Shown: positions 54,841 through 63,861, numbered from the stretch's first letter. The stretch: DNA of 64,000 nt from a candidate division KSB1 bacterium (GCA_034506395.1 JAPDPQ010000004.1:80631-144630), one strand, 5' to 3'. Made by a program: numbers and translations. Notes: generated by a model from the letters alone, not told the origin.

Positions 54841-55822
54841 AAGCGGACATTATCAGATTATTGCGACCTTGGGCCCGGCAGTTAAAAATCGGGTGAGTGA
54901 GCTTGTGCAGGCTGGTGCTACTGGTTTTCGGATCAACAGCGCGCATGTCACACTGGCCGAGCTCTCGCGCTGGCTGATCGAACTGGAGCGGGTATTTCGA
55001 CAGCGCGGGGACGCCATGCCCATATGGCTAGATTTACAGGGCTCGAAGCTGCGAATCGGTCGACTTGTGAAGGTCAATTTCCTTCAGCGGGGCGAGATTG
55101 TCACATTTAAAAATAGCTATAGTCAGATTGCTGCTGAAATCCCTCTCCCCTACCCTTCGGTATTCCAGCGCATCAAACCAGGCGATCAGATTTCTTTGGA
55201 CGACGGGAAAATTCAACTCATGGTTCAGCAGGTCAACAATGGTAGCTTTCGAGCACAGGTTCTCAATTTTGGAGAGATCAGTTCCTTCAAAAGCTTTCTC
55301 ATCCCTCAAAATGATCTAGAAATAGATCAAGTCTCCGCTCGAGATCGTCTGTTCATCGAGCAAACGCGTCACTGGCGGTTCGTTGGTTACGCGATTTCCT
55401 ATCTCCAAAACACCCGGGAATTGGGATTGTTCCAACAGCTTTTACCGGGAAAACCGCTAGTCGCAAAAATTGAACGACCCAAAGCATTTTTGCAATTGCG
55501 CGAATTGGCAAATTCCTCGGATATGACCTGGCTTTGCCGCGGCGATCTCGGGGCGAACGGTTCCATTTATCAGCTTTTCGAGTACGAAAAAAAATTTATC
55601 GAACACATGGTGTTCATTGAAAAGCCAGCGTTGATCGCTGGCCAGGTGCTGCAAAACATGGTCCGCCAAAATTATCCCTCCCGTTCCGAGATCGCCCACC
55701 TCGGCTATTTATTGGAGAATGGATTTTCTGGGATCGTGCTATCCGATGAAACCGCAATTGGAAAATATCCCATAGAAGCGGTTGAGTTCTGCCGAAACTT
55801 CATCAATTATATCCAGAAATGA
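54827..55822 (+). CDS. Pyruvate-kinase-like protein without C-terminal domain
   Basis: A 331-residue protein related to the A and B domains of pyruvate kinase but lacking the ~110-residue C-terminal allosteric domain. Shared parts are IIATLGPAVKN, GFRINSAH, WLDLQGSKLRIG, AKIERPKAF (catalytic-type Lys), CRGDLGANG (metal-binding Asp) and VLSDETAIGKYPIEAVEF. The stretch that in pyruvate kinase reads ATQML, with the catalytic Thr, is here IAGQVL, so the Thr is Gly. It is either a different phosphotransferase or lyase or an altered pyruvate kinase. The start is GTG at 54827 inside the DUF4416 gene, so the two probably act together. Confidence 0.8.
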   Translation: MSIIKSGHYQIIATLGPAVKNRVSELVQAGATGFRINSAHVTLAELSRWLIELERVFRQRGDAMPIWLDLQGSKLRIGRLVKVNFLQRGEIVTFKNSYSQIAAEIPLPYPSVFQRIKPGDQISLDDGKIQLMVQQVNNGSFRAQVLNFGEISSFKSFLIPQNDLEIDQVSARDRLFIEQTRHWRFVGYAISYLQNTRELGLFQQLLPGKPLVAKIERPKAFLQLRELANSSDMTWLCRGDLGANGSIYQLFEYEKKFIEHMVFIEKPALIAGQVLQNMVRQNYPSRSEIAHLGYLLENGFSGIVLSDETAIGKYPIEAVEFCRNFINYIQK

Positions 55823-55941
55823 CAAGCCCACTTCACTTTATCATTTCATGCTAAAAAAACTTGAAATGAAACTTTAAGCCAATAGCAAAGCGGACTTGTC
55901 ATGATGGTCTTACACCACGGAATTTCAAACAGCTTTTTCCC

Positions 55942-58900
55942 TTATCGGACGAATAACATTTTTCTCACCTGTTTGAATTTCTCAGATTCCAATTTGAACA
56001 GATAAACACCGGTGCTTACAGCATTGCCTGCGGCATCACGCGCATTCCAAACTTTCGTATAGATGCCCGGTCCCACCTCTTCATCGATTAGCGTAGCGAT
56101 CAATTGCCCCATATTGTTGTAAATCGTTAGCCGCACATGGCAGCGCTCTGGGACCTGGAATGTTATGGTGGTTTCGGGATTAAATGGATTGGGATAATTT
56201 GCCTCCAGGACGTATTGCGCCGGCAAATGTTCAATTTCGTCCGCTACATCAGTGGATCCAATCTTGAAGACCCCAACATTTTTGCTCATGGTGAACTTCC
56301 ACGTCGGATCAAATGCGATTACCCGCCAATAATACGTCCCATGAGCTAGCGATTTGGTTTTGAATGTAAAAATTGTGTCCTGCAAGTTATTAAATTGATC
56401 CATCACATGATTGAATAACACATCTTGGCTCAGACTCCATTGATAGATCGGGATTTCTCCTGGATCGGCATCGGATGATCTCTGCCAGACGAAACGGATG
56501 GAATCGGGGGCTTCTGGGAAAAATGTGCCGACTGGGAAAATCAAGGAAAATGGTGATGGTGGATCAGGCACGGATAGCACAATGATTTTCACGTTACGAG
56601 TGGCAAATCCGCCTGCATCGTCCAATACCTGGAATTGAACCGTCTCCGTTCCGAACCAATTGCTATCGCCATAAATCAATAAGTCCTTCGTATTTGAATC
56701 CACCCGATAATGGGTTCGGATCATATTGACAATGAAAAATTGGAGGCTTTCCTTGGGGCTATCGATATCATTTGCGATGGCTAATAAATCCTGTCGTTTC
56801 AAACGTAACGTATCGTCCTCTTGAAAATATAAATCTGATATAAAGCCAAGGACCGGGGGATCATTGACTGGTATGACCTTGAAAACGGTGACACAGCTAT
56901 CCTTTTTGCCACCGGGATCAGATGCAATAAACGTAACGACCTCAGTACCAGCCCATTCCGAATCTGGTACGGCGATCGTCACCACCCGACTAAATTCTTT
57001 GATGATCAGTGCCTTGTTACCTCTCCAGCTCCAATTTATCTCTGAATCTTTATGATCTGGGTCGTATACATATAGGTCCAATTGAATTGGAGTGAAGCTC
57101 CCATTCTCAAGAATGGTCTGATCTGGGATTTGTGACACTTTGGGTGGATCATTGAAATCACCAACCGTGAAAGTCGCGGAATTCTCTCCTGAAAGGCCGC
57201 CTGGATCTTTTGCCGTAAAGGTGATCGTTTCGCTCCCAGACCATTGCGGATTGGGAACCGCCACTGAAGTGACATGACTAACTGGGTCGATTTTAACCAC
57301 TAATTTCGTTGCATTATGGCTCCAGGTCAATTCAGACTTTGCATTATCGACATCATTGACATAATCATCCAGATCAAAAGTCGCGAACGTTGCACTGTTA
57401 TCAATGGTTTGATCTGGAATTTTTGAAACTACAGGCGGATCATTCACTGGATTCACTTTAAAGGTCACTGTTTTGTTATCGGACAGACCACCTGGATCTG
57501 TGACCTTAAAGAGGATATTTTCTGTGCCGAACCAATCTTGGTTGGGGGTTTGAACCGATGCTACCCGTTGGGTGATGGTGACAATCAATTGATTCTGCCC
57601 AGAAGCGCTCCAATTTAATTCGCTCTTGCTATTATCTGGATCTGTCACATAATCATCTAGCACAATATTGTTAAAGTTGCCGCCCTCGTCAATAGTTTGA
57701 TTGGGGATTTGCGTCATCACTGGAGGGTCATTCACAGGCGATACGGTAAAAACCGTCGCTGTACTTGCAGATAGGCCACCGGGATCCGTCGCGGTGAAGG
57801 TGATCGTCTCACTGCCAGACCATTCTGGGTCTTTCACTGTAATGGTTGCGATGCGATTCGTAATGGTCACATTGAGATGGTTCATGCCGCTGGCCGTCCA
57901 AGTAATTTCAGCATCATTGTTATCAGGATCGGAAACATAATTATCCAGCGAAATCGGCGTAAATGAGCCTCCTTCATTAATGGTCTGGGGCGGAATCTGA
58001 CTAACGACCGGTGGGAGATTTGAAATGACGACCTGCGCTTGATCAGTTCCCACACCACCATCATCGTCCGTGACCTTTAATTTAACAATATGTGTTCCAC
58101 CCGTCTTAAAAGTCACCTGCGGCGATTGACCATTGGTCTCAAAAATGCCATCGTTATCGAGATCCCATTGATAGGTTAACACATCATTCCCAGGATCCGT
58201 TGCACTGCCATTCAATTGAACTGGCTTATTGATTTCTCCAGAATAAGGACCGCCAGCTTTAGCAGTTGGAGCGACATTTGCAATTGTGACGCTTTTGGTA
58301 TCGGTTGCGGTCGCCCCTTCATTATCGGTCACGCGCAGTTTCACCTGGCCTTTGAAATCATCCGTGTATTTGAAGCTAGCTGTTGGAGATGCACTGGTTT
58401 GATCATAAGTGCCATCATTCTGGAAATCCCACTCGTACTTAACAATCTTTCCATCCCCGTCACTTGATTTAGAACCATCGAAATTAACGATGCTCCCCTC
58501 ATCTGCCTGATATGGGCCTCCGGCATTAGCCACTGGCGGTTGATTTTGTGTCAATTTTAAATAGCGCATTTTGATCCCGCCGGGTGTTGGATAGACCACA
58601 TAGAAATTGCTTTTGTAGGCACGAATGACCTGCTTATTGCGCCCCAGATCGCCTACGCTTTCTTCGGCAATTTTGATGCGATCGCCCCAGGTGGCACCGC
58701 CATTATCCGATCTTCGCACAAACAATCGCTGGCCAAAGCCCTCGGAATAGGCCACAATCACAATATTCCCATCAGCGCTTGCTGCAACAGAGCCAATTCC
58801 CTGCGGCGTGTCATCGCGCACCGGAATCTCATTTTGAACCGTCACGTTGACGTCGCGCACCAACTGTTTATTTACCCAGCGCGAATAGCGCACCGATGGT

Positions 58901-59733
58901 TCACCTCCGATGCTCTCATCGATCTCAGATCCATAAACGATGTGGACGTTTCCCGACGCATCGACAAATACATCGGGGGTACCGTTCGCCCCCTTCGCGC
59001 TGGAACTGTGGATTTCCAAACCTTCCCATTTTGCTCCTCCATCGAACGAGCGCCAGTACCATACTGGCCCGCCAGCCACTGGATAATCAGGACAACCCAA
59101 AATCATGTGAACTTGGTTTTGATAACTTGCGTCAATTTCAAGGCGGTCATCACAGCGGTAGCGATAAAAACCGTCCTTATCCCCCTGAAGTTGGCTCTTT
59201 AAAAACTTAAAATATTGCACCGGGCCAATCATTGGCTCATCCCCCTCTCCCGTTGCTGAACCCCGACCAATATGGGCGTAACCATACTTATCGATATCAA
59301 TCGGGACTACATAGCCGCGGTAAACATCTTGCGACACCACAACTGGTGATGACCATCCAGTTGCTGTTCGATAGGTGTAATAAGAGGAATAATAATTTCC
59401 TCCCAATGGTTCTCTGAACGTCACATGAGGATTGCCGCTCGTATCCACGGCAATCGATGCCCCGAATGAATATTCGGATTTCTCCTTTTCGGTCCTCGGA
59501 ATCACCTCCTGACGAATTAGCTTGCCGGAATTATCCATTTCAGTATAAACAGCACCAGTACCATTGACGATCGCTACGATGTGCAAATTCCCAGTTTTAG
59601 GATCAATATCCAGATCTGGCGACTTGCCATTCGAAACAGCGATCTCCTCGGACCACGTTTGTGCCCATGAAGGATGTCCCATAAAAAAGTTCATCAAAAC
59701 ATAAACAACCAATGTGACAAGAAAATACCTCAT
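55942..59733 (-). CDS. Large secreted repeat protein: BNR-like propeller, PKD domains, five tandem cadherin/Ig-like repeats, T9SS domain
   Basis: A 1263-residue exported protein: signal peptide (LVTLVVYVLMNFFMGHPSWA), GAGGGA before the ATG. Residues ~25-395 form a sialidase/BNR-like propeller (RRSDNGGATWGDRIKI). Two PKD domains follow (~398-570, each with AGGPY and YEWDFQNDG / YQWDLDNDG). Five tandem ~97-residue repeats (~573-1054) each start NDPPV/NLPPV-xxIPxQT and contain SGSETITFTATDPGGLS. A fibronectin-like module (~1060-1175) and a T9SS domain (NYPNPFNPETTITFQV) end the protein. It is likely a surface adhesin or matrix protein; the propeller's ligand is unknown. It is convergent with the pyruvate-kinase-like gene. 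Confidence 0.87.
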   Translation of the reverse strand: MRYFLVTLVVYVLMNFFMGHPSWAQTWSEEIAVSNGKSPDLDIDPKTGNLHIVAIVNGTGAVYTEMDNSGKLIRQEVIPRTEKEKSEYSFGASIAVDTSGNPHVTFREPLGGNYYSSYYTYRTATGWSSPVVVSQDVYRGYVVPIDIDKYGYAHIGRGSATGEGDEPMIGPVQYFKFLKSQLQGDKDGFYRYRCDDRLEIDASYQNQVHMILGCPDYPVAGGPVWYWRSFDGGAKWEGLEIHSSSAKGANGTPDVFVDASGNVHIVYGSEIDESIGGEPSVRYSRWVNKQLVRDVNVTVQNEIPVRDDTPQGIGSVAASADGNIVIVAYSEGFGQRLFVRRSDNGGATWGDRIKIAEESVGDLGRNKQVIRAYKSNFYVVYPTPGGIKMRYLKLTQNQPPVANAGGPYQADEGSIVNFDGSKSSDGDGKIVKYEWDFQNDGTYDQTSASPTASFKYTDDFKGQVKLRVTDNEGATATDTKSVTIANVAPTAKAGGPYSGEINKPVQLNGSATDPGNDVLTYQWDLDNDGIFETNGQSPQVTFKTGGTHIVKLKVTDDDGGVGTDQAQVVISNLPPVVSQIPPQTINEGGSFTPISLDNYVSDPDNNDAEITWTASGMNHLNVTITNRIATITVKDPEWSGSETITFTATDPGGLSASTATVFTVSPVNDPPVMTQIPNQTIDEGGNFNNIVLDDYVTDPDNSKSELNWSASGQNQLIVTITQRVASVQTPNQDWFGTENILFKVTDPGGLSDNKTVTFKVNPVNDPPVVSKIPDQTIDNSATFATFDLDDYVNDVDNAKSELTWSHNATKLVVKIDPVSHVTSVAVPNPQWSGSETITFTAKDPGGLSGENSATFTVGDFNDPPKVSQIPDQTILENGSFTPIQLDLYVYDPDHKDSEINWSWRGNKALIIKEFSRVVTIAVPDSEWAGTEVVTFIASDPGGKKDSCVTVFKVIPVNDPPVLGFISDLYFQEDDTLRLKRQDLLAIANDIDSPKESLQFFIVNMIRTHYRVDSNTKDLLIYGDSNWFGTETVQFQVLDDAGGFATRNVKIIVLSVPDPPSPFSLIFPVGTFFPEAPDSIRFVWQRSSDADPGEIPIYQWSLSQDVLFNHVMDQFNNLQDTIFTFKTKSLAHGTYYWRVIAFDPTWKFTMSKNVGVFKIGSTDVADEIEHLPAQYVLEANYPNPFNPETTITFQVPERCHVRLTIYNNMGQLIATLIDEEVGPGIYTKVWNARDAAGNAVSTGVYLFKLESEKFKQVRKMLFVR
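56570..58020 (-). repeat. Five tandem ~290-bp coding repeats
   Basis: Unit boundaries at the NDPP/NLPP codons fall near 56860, 57150, 57440, 57727 and 58015, that is every 288-291 bases. Units 1-4 (58015 down to 56860) are similar, unit 5 (56860-56570) is more diverged. Each encodes one cadherin/Ig-like domain. Confidence 0.8.
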
Positions 59734-60109
59734 ATTTTTTCCCTCTGTTGATTAAAAGTTCAATGAACCATGTTTGCAGCAACCCTCTTAATACCCACAA
59801 GCGATTCAGAATGCGGAGCTAAGAATGTAAAGCCTTTATCATAGATCAAAATTTCAGTTCGCAATGGAATCGATGATCTATTCTGCATCATTAAATACAT
59901 CATTTGCAAGAGAGGGAATTTCACATGCAACTTTATAGCCATAGCAACTTGAATTGCAATTTTTTAAATAAAGGTAAAAATAACCAAGCTGGCGGTTTCA
60001 GTGAGTCAAAAATTTCCCTTGACAGTTGCTTTGAAAATTGATATAATATATCAAATCTTCATACGAATGAAATTTAGACATCAGCACCAATTCATTTATT
60101 AATCAGGAA
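59734..60109. other. Divergent intergenic region
   Basis: 376 bases between the repeat-protein gene and the DUF362 gene. It contains a consensus promoter for the right-hand operon at 60019-60047. A promoter for the left gene was not identified. Confidence 0.55.
60019..60047 (+). promoter_or_regulatory. Consensus sigma70 promoter for the AmmeMemoRadiSam operon
   Basis: TTGACA (60019-60024), 17 bases, TATAAT (60042-60047). This is an exact consensus match, 62 bases before the first start codon. Confidence 0.75.
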
Positions 60110-61117
60110 ATGAATTCGATAAAACGTCGCGATTTTCTCCAGGCCAGCTTAAAAGCGGCTGCAACTTTGGCGTTCAGTGGCGCAGCGCCCCATATTTCAG
60201 CTCAGGATCGTAAGGCCAGTTTTATTCCTTCCGAATCGCCGATTGTCTTAGCCCGAAACGATTTAGTTCGAGATCGAAACAACAAGCTCGTTTCGGAACA
60301 GGTCCAAAAGCTGCTTGATGGTGCACTTCAGCAATTACTGCAAGTGGACAAAACCGAGCAGGCATGGCAGCGGTTGTTCAAAAAAGATGATATCGTTGGG
60401 ATCAAAATTAATTGTCTGGCTGGTAAGGGGATTTCCACCCATTCAGAATTGGTAGATGCAATTATTTCTGGATTGACCAGCGCAGGTGTTTCGGAGCGAA
60501 ATATTATCATTTGGGATCGAGCCAACCGCGACCTTGAAAAGGCAGGTTTTCAGATCAAAACCGGTCGGAATGAGATCAAATGCTATGGGAATGACCAATT
60601 TGGTTATACCGCTGAGATTTACGAGTATGGATCCATTGGGAGCCATCTCAGCAAAATTTTGGTGCATCAGTGCACCGCTGTGATCAATGTCCCAATTCTA
60701 AAAGATCATGGCATCGTGGGCATGACTAACGCGCTGAAGAACTTCTTCGGAGCTATCCACAATCCCAACAAATATCACGACAATCGCGGAGATCCTTACA
60801 TTGCCGATGTCAATATGCTCCCGGAAATCCGATCCAAGGTCCGGCTGATTATCACCGATGCGCTCACGGCACAATGCGAAGGGGGACCGCCGTCCATGCC
60901 GCAATGGGCGTGGAATTACAATGGTCTCGTCATCGGCTTCGACCCAGTCGCGATCGACATGATTGGCTGGGACATCATCGAACAAAAGCGCAAAGAGATG
61001 GGCTTGCCAAGCCTGAAACAGGCAGGCCGAGAGCCCAGCTATATCACCACCGCCGGGGATGCGCAACATCGCCTCGGCTTAAGTGATTTGAAGAAAGTAA
61101 AAATTATTCGGATATAA
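60110..61117 (+). CDS. DUF362 protein with Tat signal
   Basis: A 335-residue protein with N-terminal Tat signal: KRRDFLQASLKAAATLAFSG, then cleavage near ISAQ. The DUF362 domain follows, with DIVGIKINCLAGKGISTHSE, NVPILKDHGIVGMTNALKNF and LIITDALTAQCEGGP. Members often carry Fe-S clusters or bind metal, but the Cys-rich ferredoxin part found in some is absent here. The biochemical role is unknown. It starts an operon with the radical-SAM gene 3 bases downstream. AGGAA precedes the ATG. I infer that it acts outside the cytoplasmic membrane. Confidence 0.85.
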   Translation: MNSIKRRDFLQASLKAAATLAFSGAAPHISAQDRKASFIPSESPIVLARNDLVRDRNNKLVSEQVQKLLDGALQQLLQVDKTEQAWQRLFKKDDIVGIKINCLAGKGISTHSELVDAIISGLTSAGVSERNIIIWDRANRDLEKAGFQIKTGRNEIKCYGNDQFGYTAEIYEYGSIGSHLSKILVHQCTAVINVPILKDHGIVGMTNALKNFFGAIHNPNKYHDNRGDPYIADVNMLPEIRSKVRLIITDALTAQCEGGPPSMPQWAWNYNGLVIGFDPVAIDMIGWDIIEQKRKEMGLPSLKQAGREPSYITTAGDAQHRLGLSDLKKVKIIRI

Positions 61118-61120
61118 GCC

Positions 61121-62266
61121 ATGAAGATCAATGGATTTCAAACGCGGCGTCATTTTATCAAGACCATGACGCAAGCTAGCGCCGCTTGTGCGCTGCTGCC
61201 CGCATTGGGGTCGAGCATTGCACGGACCACTCCGCAGCAATCGAGCAAATCAAAACTTACAGAAGCGCGATATTACGAAAAGCTGCCCAATCGAAAGATC
61301 AAATGCGTGCTTTGTCCACGGGAATGTGTGATCGATGATCAAGAGACGGGTTATTGTGGCGTCCGTGAGAATCATGGGGGCACGTATTACACCTTGGTCT
61401 ATGGACGGCCGTGCAGCGCAAACGTCGATCCGATCGAAAAAAAGCCGTTATTTCATTTTCTGCCTGGAACGCTTGCCTTTTCGATCGCCACAGTTGGATG
61501 CAATGTGCTGTGCAAATTCTGCCAGAACTGGCAGATATCTCAGGCCCGACCCGATCAGGTGCCGAGCTATGAACTTTCACCGCAAGCAATCGCACAATAT
61601 GCTCGGGACACCCAGAGCCGATCCATTGCCTACACCTACACCGAACCAGTCATTTTCACCGAGTACATGTACGATTGCGCAGAACAAGGACATCGACTCA
61701 ATATTAAGAGCGTGATGATTAGTAATGGCTATATCAAAGCTCAGCCCATGAAGGACCTGAGCCGTGTCCTGGACGCTGTCAAGATTGACCTCAAGGCCTA
61801 TACCGAAAAATTCTATCAAGAAATGGTCTCAGGACACCTACAGCCAGTGTTGGACACCCTGGTGCTATTAAAACAGGAAAATATGTGGACCGAGATCGTC
61901 TATCTTATGATCCCCACATTGAATGATAACCCCAAAGAGTTGCAGCAGATGTGCCAATGGATCGTGAAAGAACTGGGCCCAGATGTTCCGATTCATTTCA
62001 CCCGTTTTCATCCTGAATATCGGCTGAAAAATCTCCCTCCGACACCACTCAAAACTTTGGAGATGGCGCGCAAAATTGCGCTTGACACGGGGCTTAATTT
62101 TTGTTATATTGGCAATGTGCCAGGCCATGAGGGAGAAAATACCTATTGCCCTGGTTGCAAAAAAATGGTGATCCAGAGGCTTGGCTTCCAAATCGTTAGC
62201 AATTCCATCACCAAGCAAGGCCAATGCAAGCATTGTGGTCATAAAATTCCTGGGATTTGGAGTTAA
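61121..62266 (+). CDS. amrS: AmmeMemoRadiSam system radical-SAM enzyme with Tat-like signal
   Basis: A 381-residue radical-SAM protein with the cluster motif CNVLCKFC (Cys127, 131, 134) in the context IATVGCNVLCKFCQNWQISQ, characteristic of AmrS. An N-terminal Cys motif CVLCPREC (62-69) and a C-terminal zinc-ribbon-like pair (CPGC / CKHC) complete the family pattern. The first ~40 residues are an extension: TRRHFIKTMTQASAACALLP, a twin-arginine-type signal ending near SSIA. A radical-SAM enzyme needs cytoplasmic SAM and reductant, so export would be remarkable. The domain start at ~45 shows that the extension is additional. The gene is tightly linked to its neighbours. Confidence 0.9.
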   Translation: MKINGFQTRRHFIKTMTQASAACALLPALGSSIARTTPQQSSKSKLTEARYYEKLPNRKIKCVLCPRECVIDDQETGYCGVRENHGGTYYTLVYGRPCSANVDPIEKKPLFHFLPGTLAFSIATVGCNVLCKFCQNWQISQARPDQVPSYELSPQAIAQYARDTQSRSIAYTYTEPVIFTEYMYDCAEQGHRLNIKSVMISNGYIKAQPMKDLSRVLDAVKIDLKAYTEKFYQEMVSGHLQPVLDTLVLLKQENMWTEIVYLMIPTLNDNPKELQQMCQWIVKELGPDVPIHFTRFHPEYRLKNLPPTPLKTLEMARKIALDTGLNFCYIGNVPGHEGENTYCPGCKKMVIQRLGFQIVSNSITKQGQCKHCGHKIPGIWS

Positions 62267-62276
62267 GGAACGAACA

Positions 62277-63794
62277 ATGTCATCGCACATTATTCGCTAT
62301 TGGAGTCTTATCAATTTTCTCTTACTTATTCACTGTCAAGCTCAACCCCAAAAGGAGGTTGGAAAACAGACGATGAACACTCAAGTAATACGCAGACCCG
62401 CGGTTGCTGGGACATGGTATTCTAGCGACCCAGAAGCATTAAGAAAGGAGATTAGCACTTATTTAGAGAACGCAAAAGTGGCGCATATACCAGGAGAGAT
62501 TATTGCACTGATATCGCCGCATGCTGGATATGCCTATTCAGGCTTTACCGCTGCGAATGCCTATAAGCAGGTGAAAGGGAATCGTTATGATGTAGTGATC
62601 GTCCTGGCGCCCAGTCATCACGAGGCATTTTATGGGGCCTCGGTTTTCAATAAGGATGGCTATGAGACCCCATTGGGAGTCGTTCCTATTGCCAAAGAAA
62701 TCGCTGACGCCATTATTGCCACAGATTCTGGCATCCGGTCAAGCTGGGAGGGCCATGGCAGCGAAGAACATTCGCTGGAAATCCAGTTGCCATTCCTTCA
62801 AGTTGCCATTCCGGATTTGAAAATTGTGCCGATTTCGCTTTGGGATTACTCATGGCAAAATTGCCGGCGTCTGGCAGACGCCATCACCAAGGCGGTTCAG
62901 GGGAAAAAAGTACTGTTAGTTGCCAGCAGCGACCTGTACCATGGATATTCGTATAAAGAATGCCAGGAGACTGATAACCGTACTTTAGCGACAATTCTCG
63001 AAATGAATCCAGAAAAACTCTGTGATGAGTTTCAAGGCCGTAATCTCATGGCCTGCGGTGCTGGCGGCATTGTGGTCGCCCAACTGGTCGCGATGAACCT
63101 TGGGGCCAACAAAGCGAAAATCGTCTACCAGACGAATTCGAATGATGTCACAAGAAGCAGAGGCGGCTATGTGGTGGGCTATGGGGCCGTGGCGATCTAT
63201 AAAGAAGGCAAAACTTCTAAGAAATCCACCACTTCAGGTTTTGAAAGCGGCTTGAGCGACGCCCAAAAAAAACAACTGCTCAAGTTGGCGAGAACGGCAA
63301 TTAAAAATGCCTTGGAGAACAAGCCCGATCCGATCTTGGAGTCGGATGACCCTATCTTCAAAGAAAAGCGAGGGGCATTTGTGACCCTCACCAAACATGG
63401 CAATCTTCGTGGCTGCATCGGTTACGTACTGGCCTACAAGCCCCTGGACGAAACCGTGATCGAAATGGCCAAAGCTGCAGCCTTTCGGGACCCGCGTTTT
63501 CCAGCCGTCACAGCCGATGAACTGGACGATTTGGAAGTTGAAATCTCGGTCCTGACACCCATTCGAGAGATCACCGATGTCAATGAAATAGAGGTGGGCA
63601 AACATGGGATCATTATCGAGCGAGGCGTTTATAGCGGCCTATTGTTGCCGCAGGTTGCAACCGAATACGGCTGGGATCGAGAGACCTTTTTGGAACATAC
63701 GTGCAATAAGGCTGGACTGCCAAGCGACGCATGGAAAAAAGAGGGAACCAAGATTAAGATTTTCTCGGCAGATGTTTTTCATGAGGAAAAGTAA
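62277..63794 (+). CDS. MEMO (AmrB) - AMMECR1 (AmrA) fusion protein
   Basis: About 505 residues from the ATG at 62277, which has AAGGA eight bases upstream. The first ~25 residues are a hydrophobic signal ending in LLLIHCQAQ (possible lipobox). The MEMO domain follows (~37-305; RRPAVAGTWYSSDPEAL, ISPHAGYAYSG, SSDLYHGYS), with the conserved His residues of a dioxygenase-like metal site. The AMMECR1 domain (~325-505) has NLRGCIGYVLAYKPL and AAFRDPRFPAVTADELDDLE. A second candidate start lies at 62373 (GGAGG, spacing 14), which would give a cytoplasmic form. MEMO, AMMECR1 and AmrS are the three parts of the AmmeMemoRadiSam system, whose chemistry is not established to my knowledge. Confidence 0.9.
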   Translation: MSSHIIRYWSLINFLLLIHCQAQPQKEVGKQTMNTQVIRRPAVAGTWYSSDPEALRKEISTYLENAKVAHIPGEIIALISPHAGYAYSGFTAANAYKQVKGNRYDVVIVLAPSHHEAFYGASVFNKDGYETPLGVVPIAKEIADAIIATDSGIRSSWEGHGSEEHSLEIQLPFLQVAIPDLKIVPISLWDYSWQNCRRLADAITKAVQGKKVLLVASSDLYHGYSYKECQETDNRTLATILEMNPEKLCDEFQGRNLMACGAGGIVVAQLVAMNLGANKAKIVYQTNSNDVTRSRGGYVVGYGAVAIYKEGKTSKKSTTSGFESGLSDAQKKQLLKLARTAIKNALENKPDPILESDDPIFKEKRGAFVTLTKHGNLRGCIGYVLAYKPLDETVIEMAKAAAFRDPRFPAVTADELDDLEVEISVLTPIREITDVNEIEVGKHGIIIERGVYSGLLLPQVATEYGWDRETFLEHTCNKAGLPSDAWKKEGTKIKIFSADVFHEEK

Positions 63795-63821
63795 AGAGAA
63801 AAACGTTATTTCGAAATAATC

Positions 63822-63861
63822 AAAAAGCCGTTCTTTTCTTCTGAAGAAGAACGGCTTTTTT
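63822..63861. terminator. Bidirectional rho-independent terminator
   Basis: AAAAAGCCGTTCTT (63822-63835) and AAGAACGGCTTTTT (63847-63860) form a 14-bp stem with A- and T-tracts on both sides. It lies between the MEMO-AMMECR1 stop codon and that of the minus-strand gene at the right edge, and serves both. Confidence 0.88.

Noticed and set aside
55819..55902. Inverted repeat ATGACAAG/CTTGTCAT between the pyruvate-kinase-like gene and the convergent repeat-protein gene
   Set aside because: Loop of 68 bases, one arm overlaps a stop codon and no T-tract; probably chance, though an inner TTTCAT/ATGAAA pair exists.
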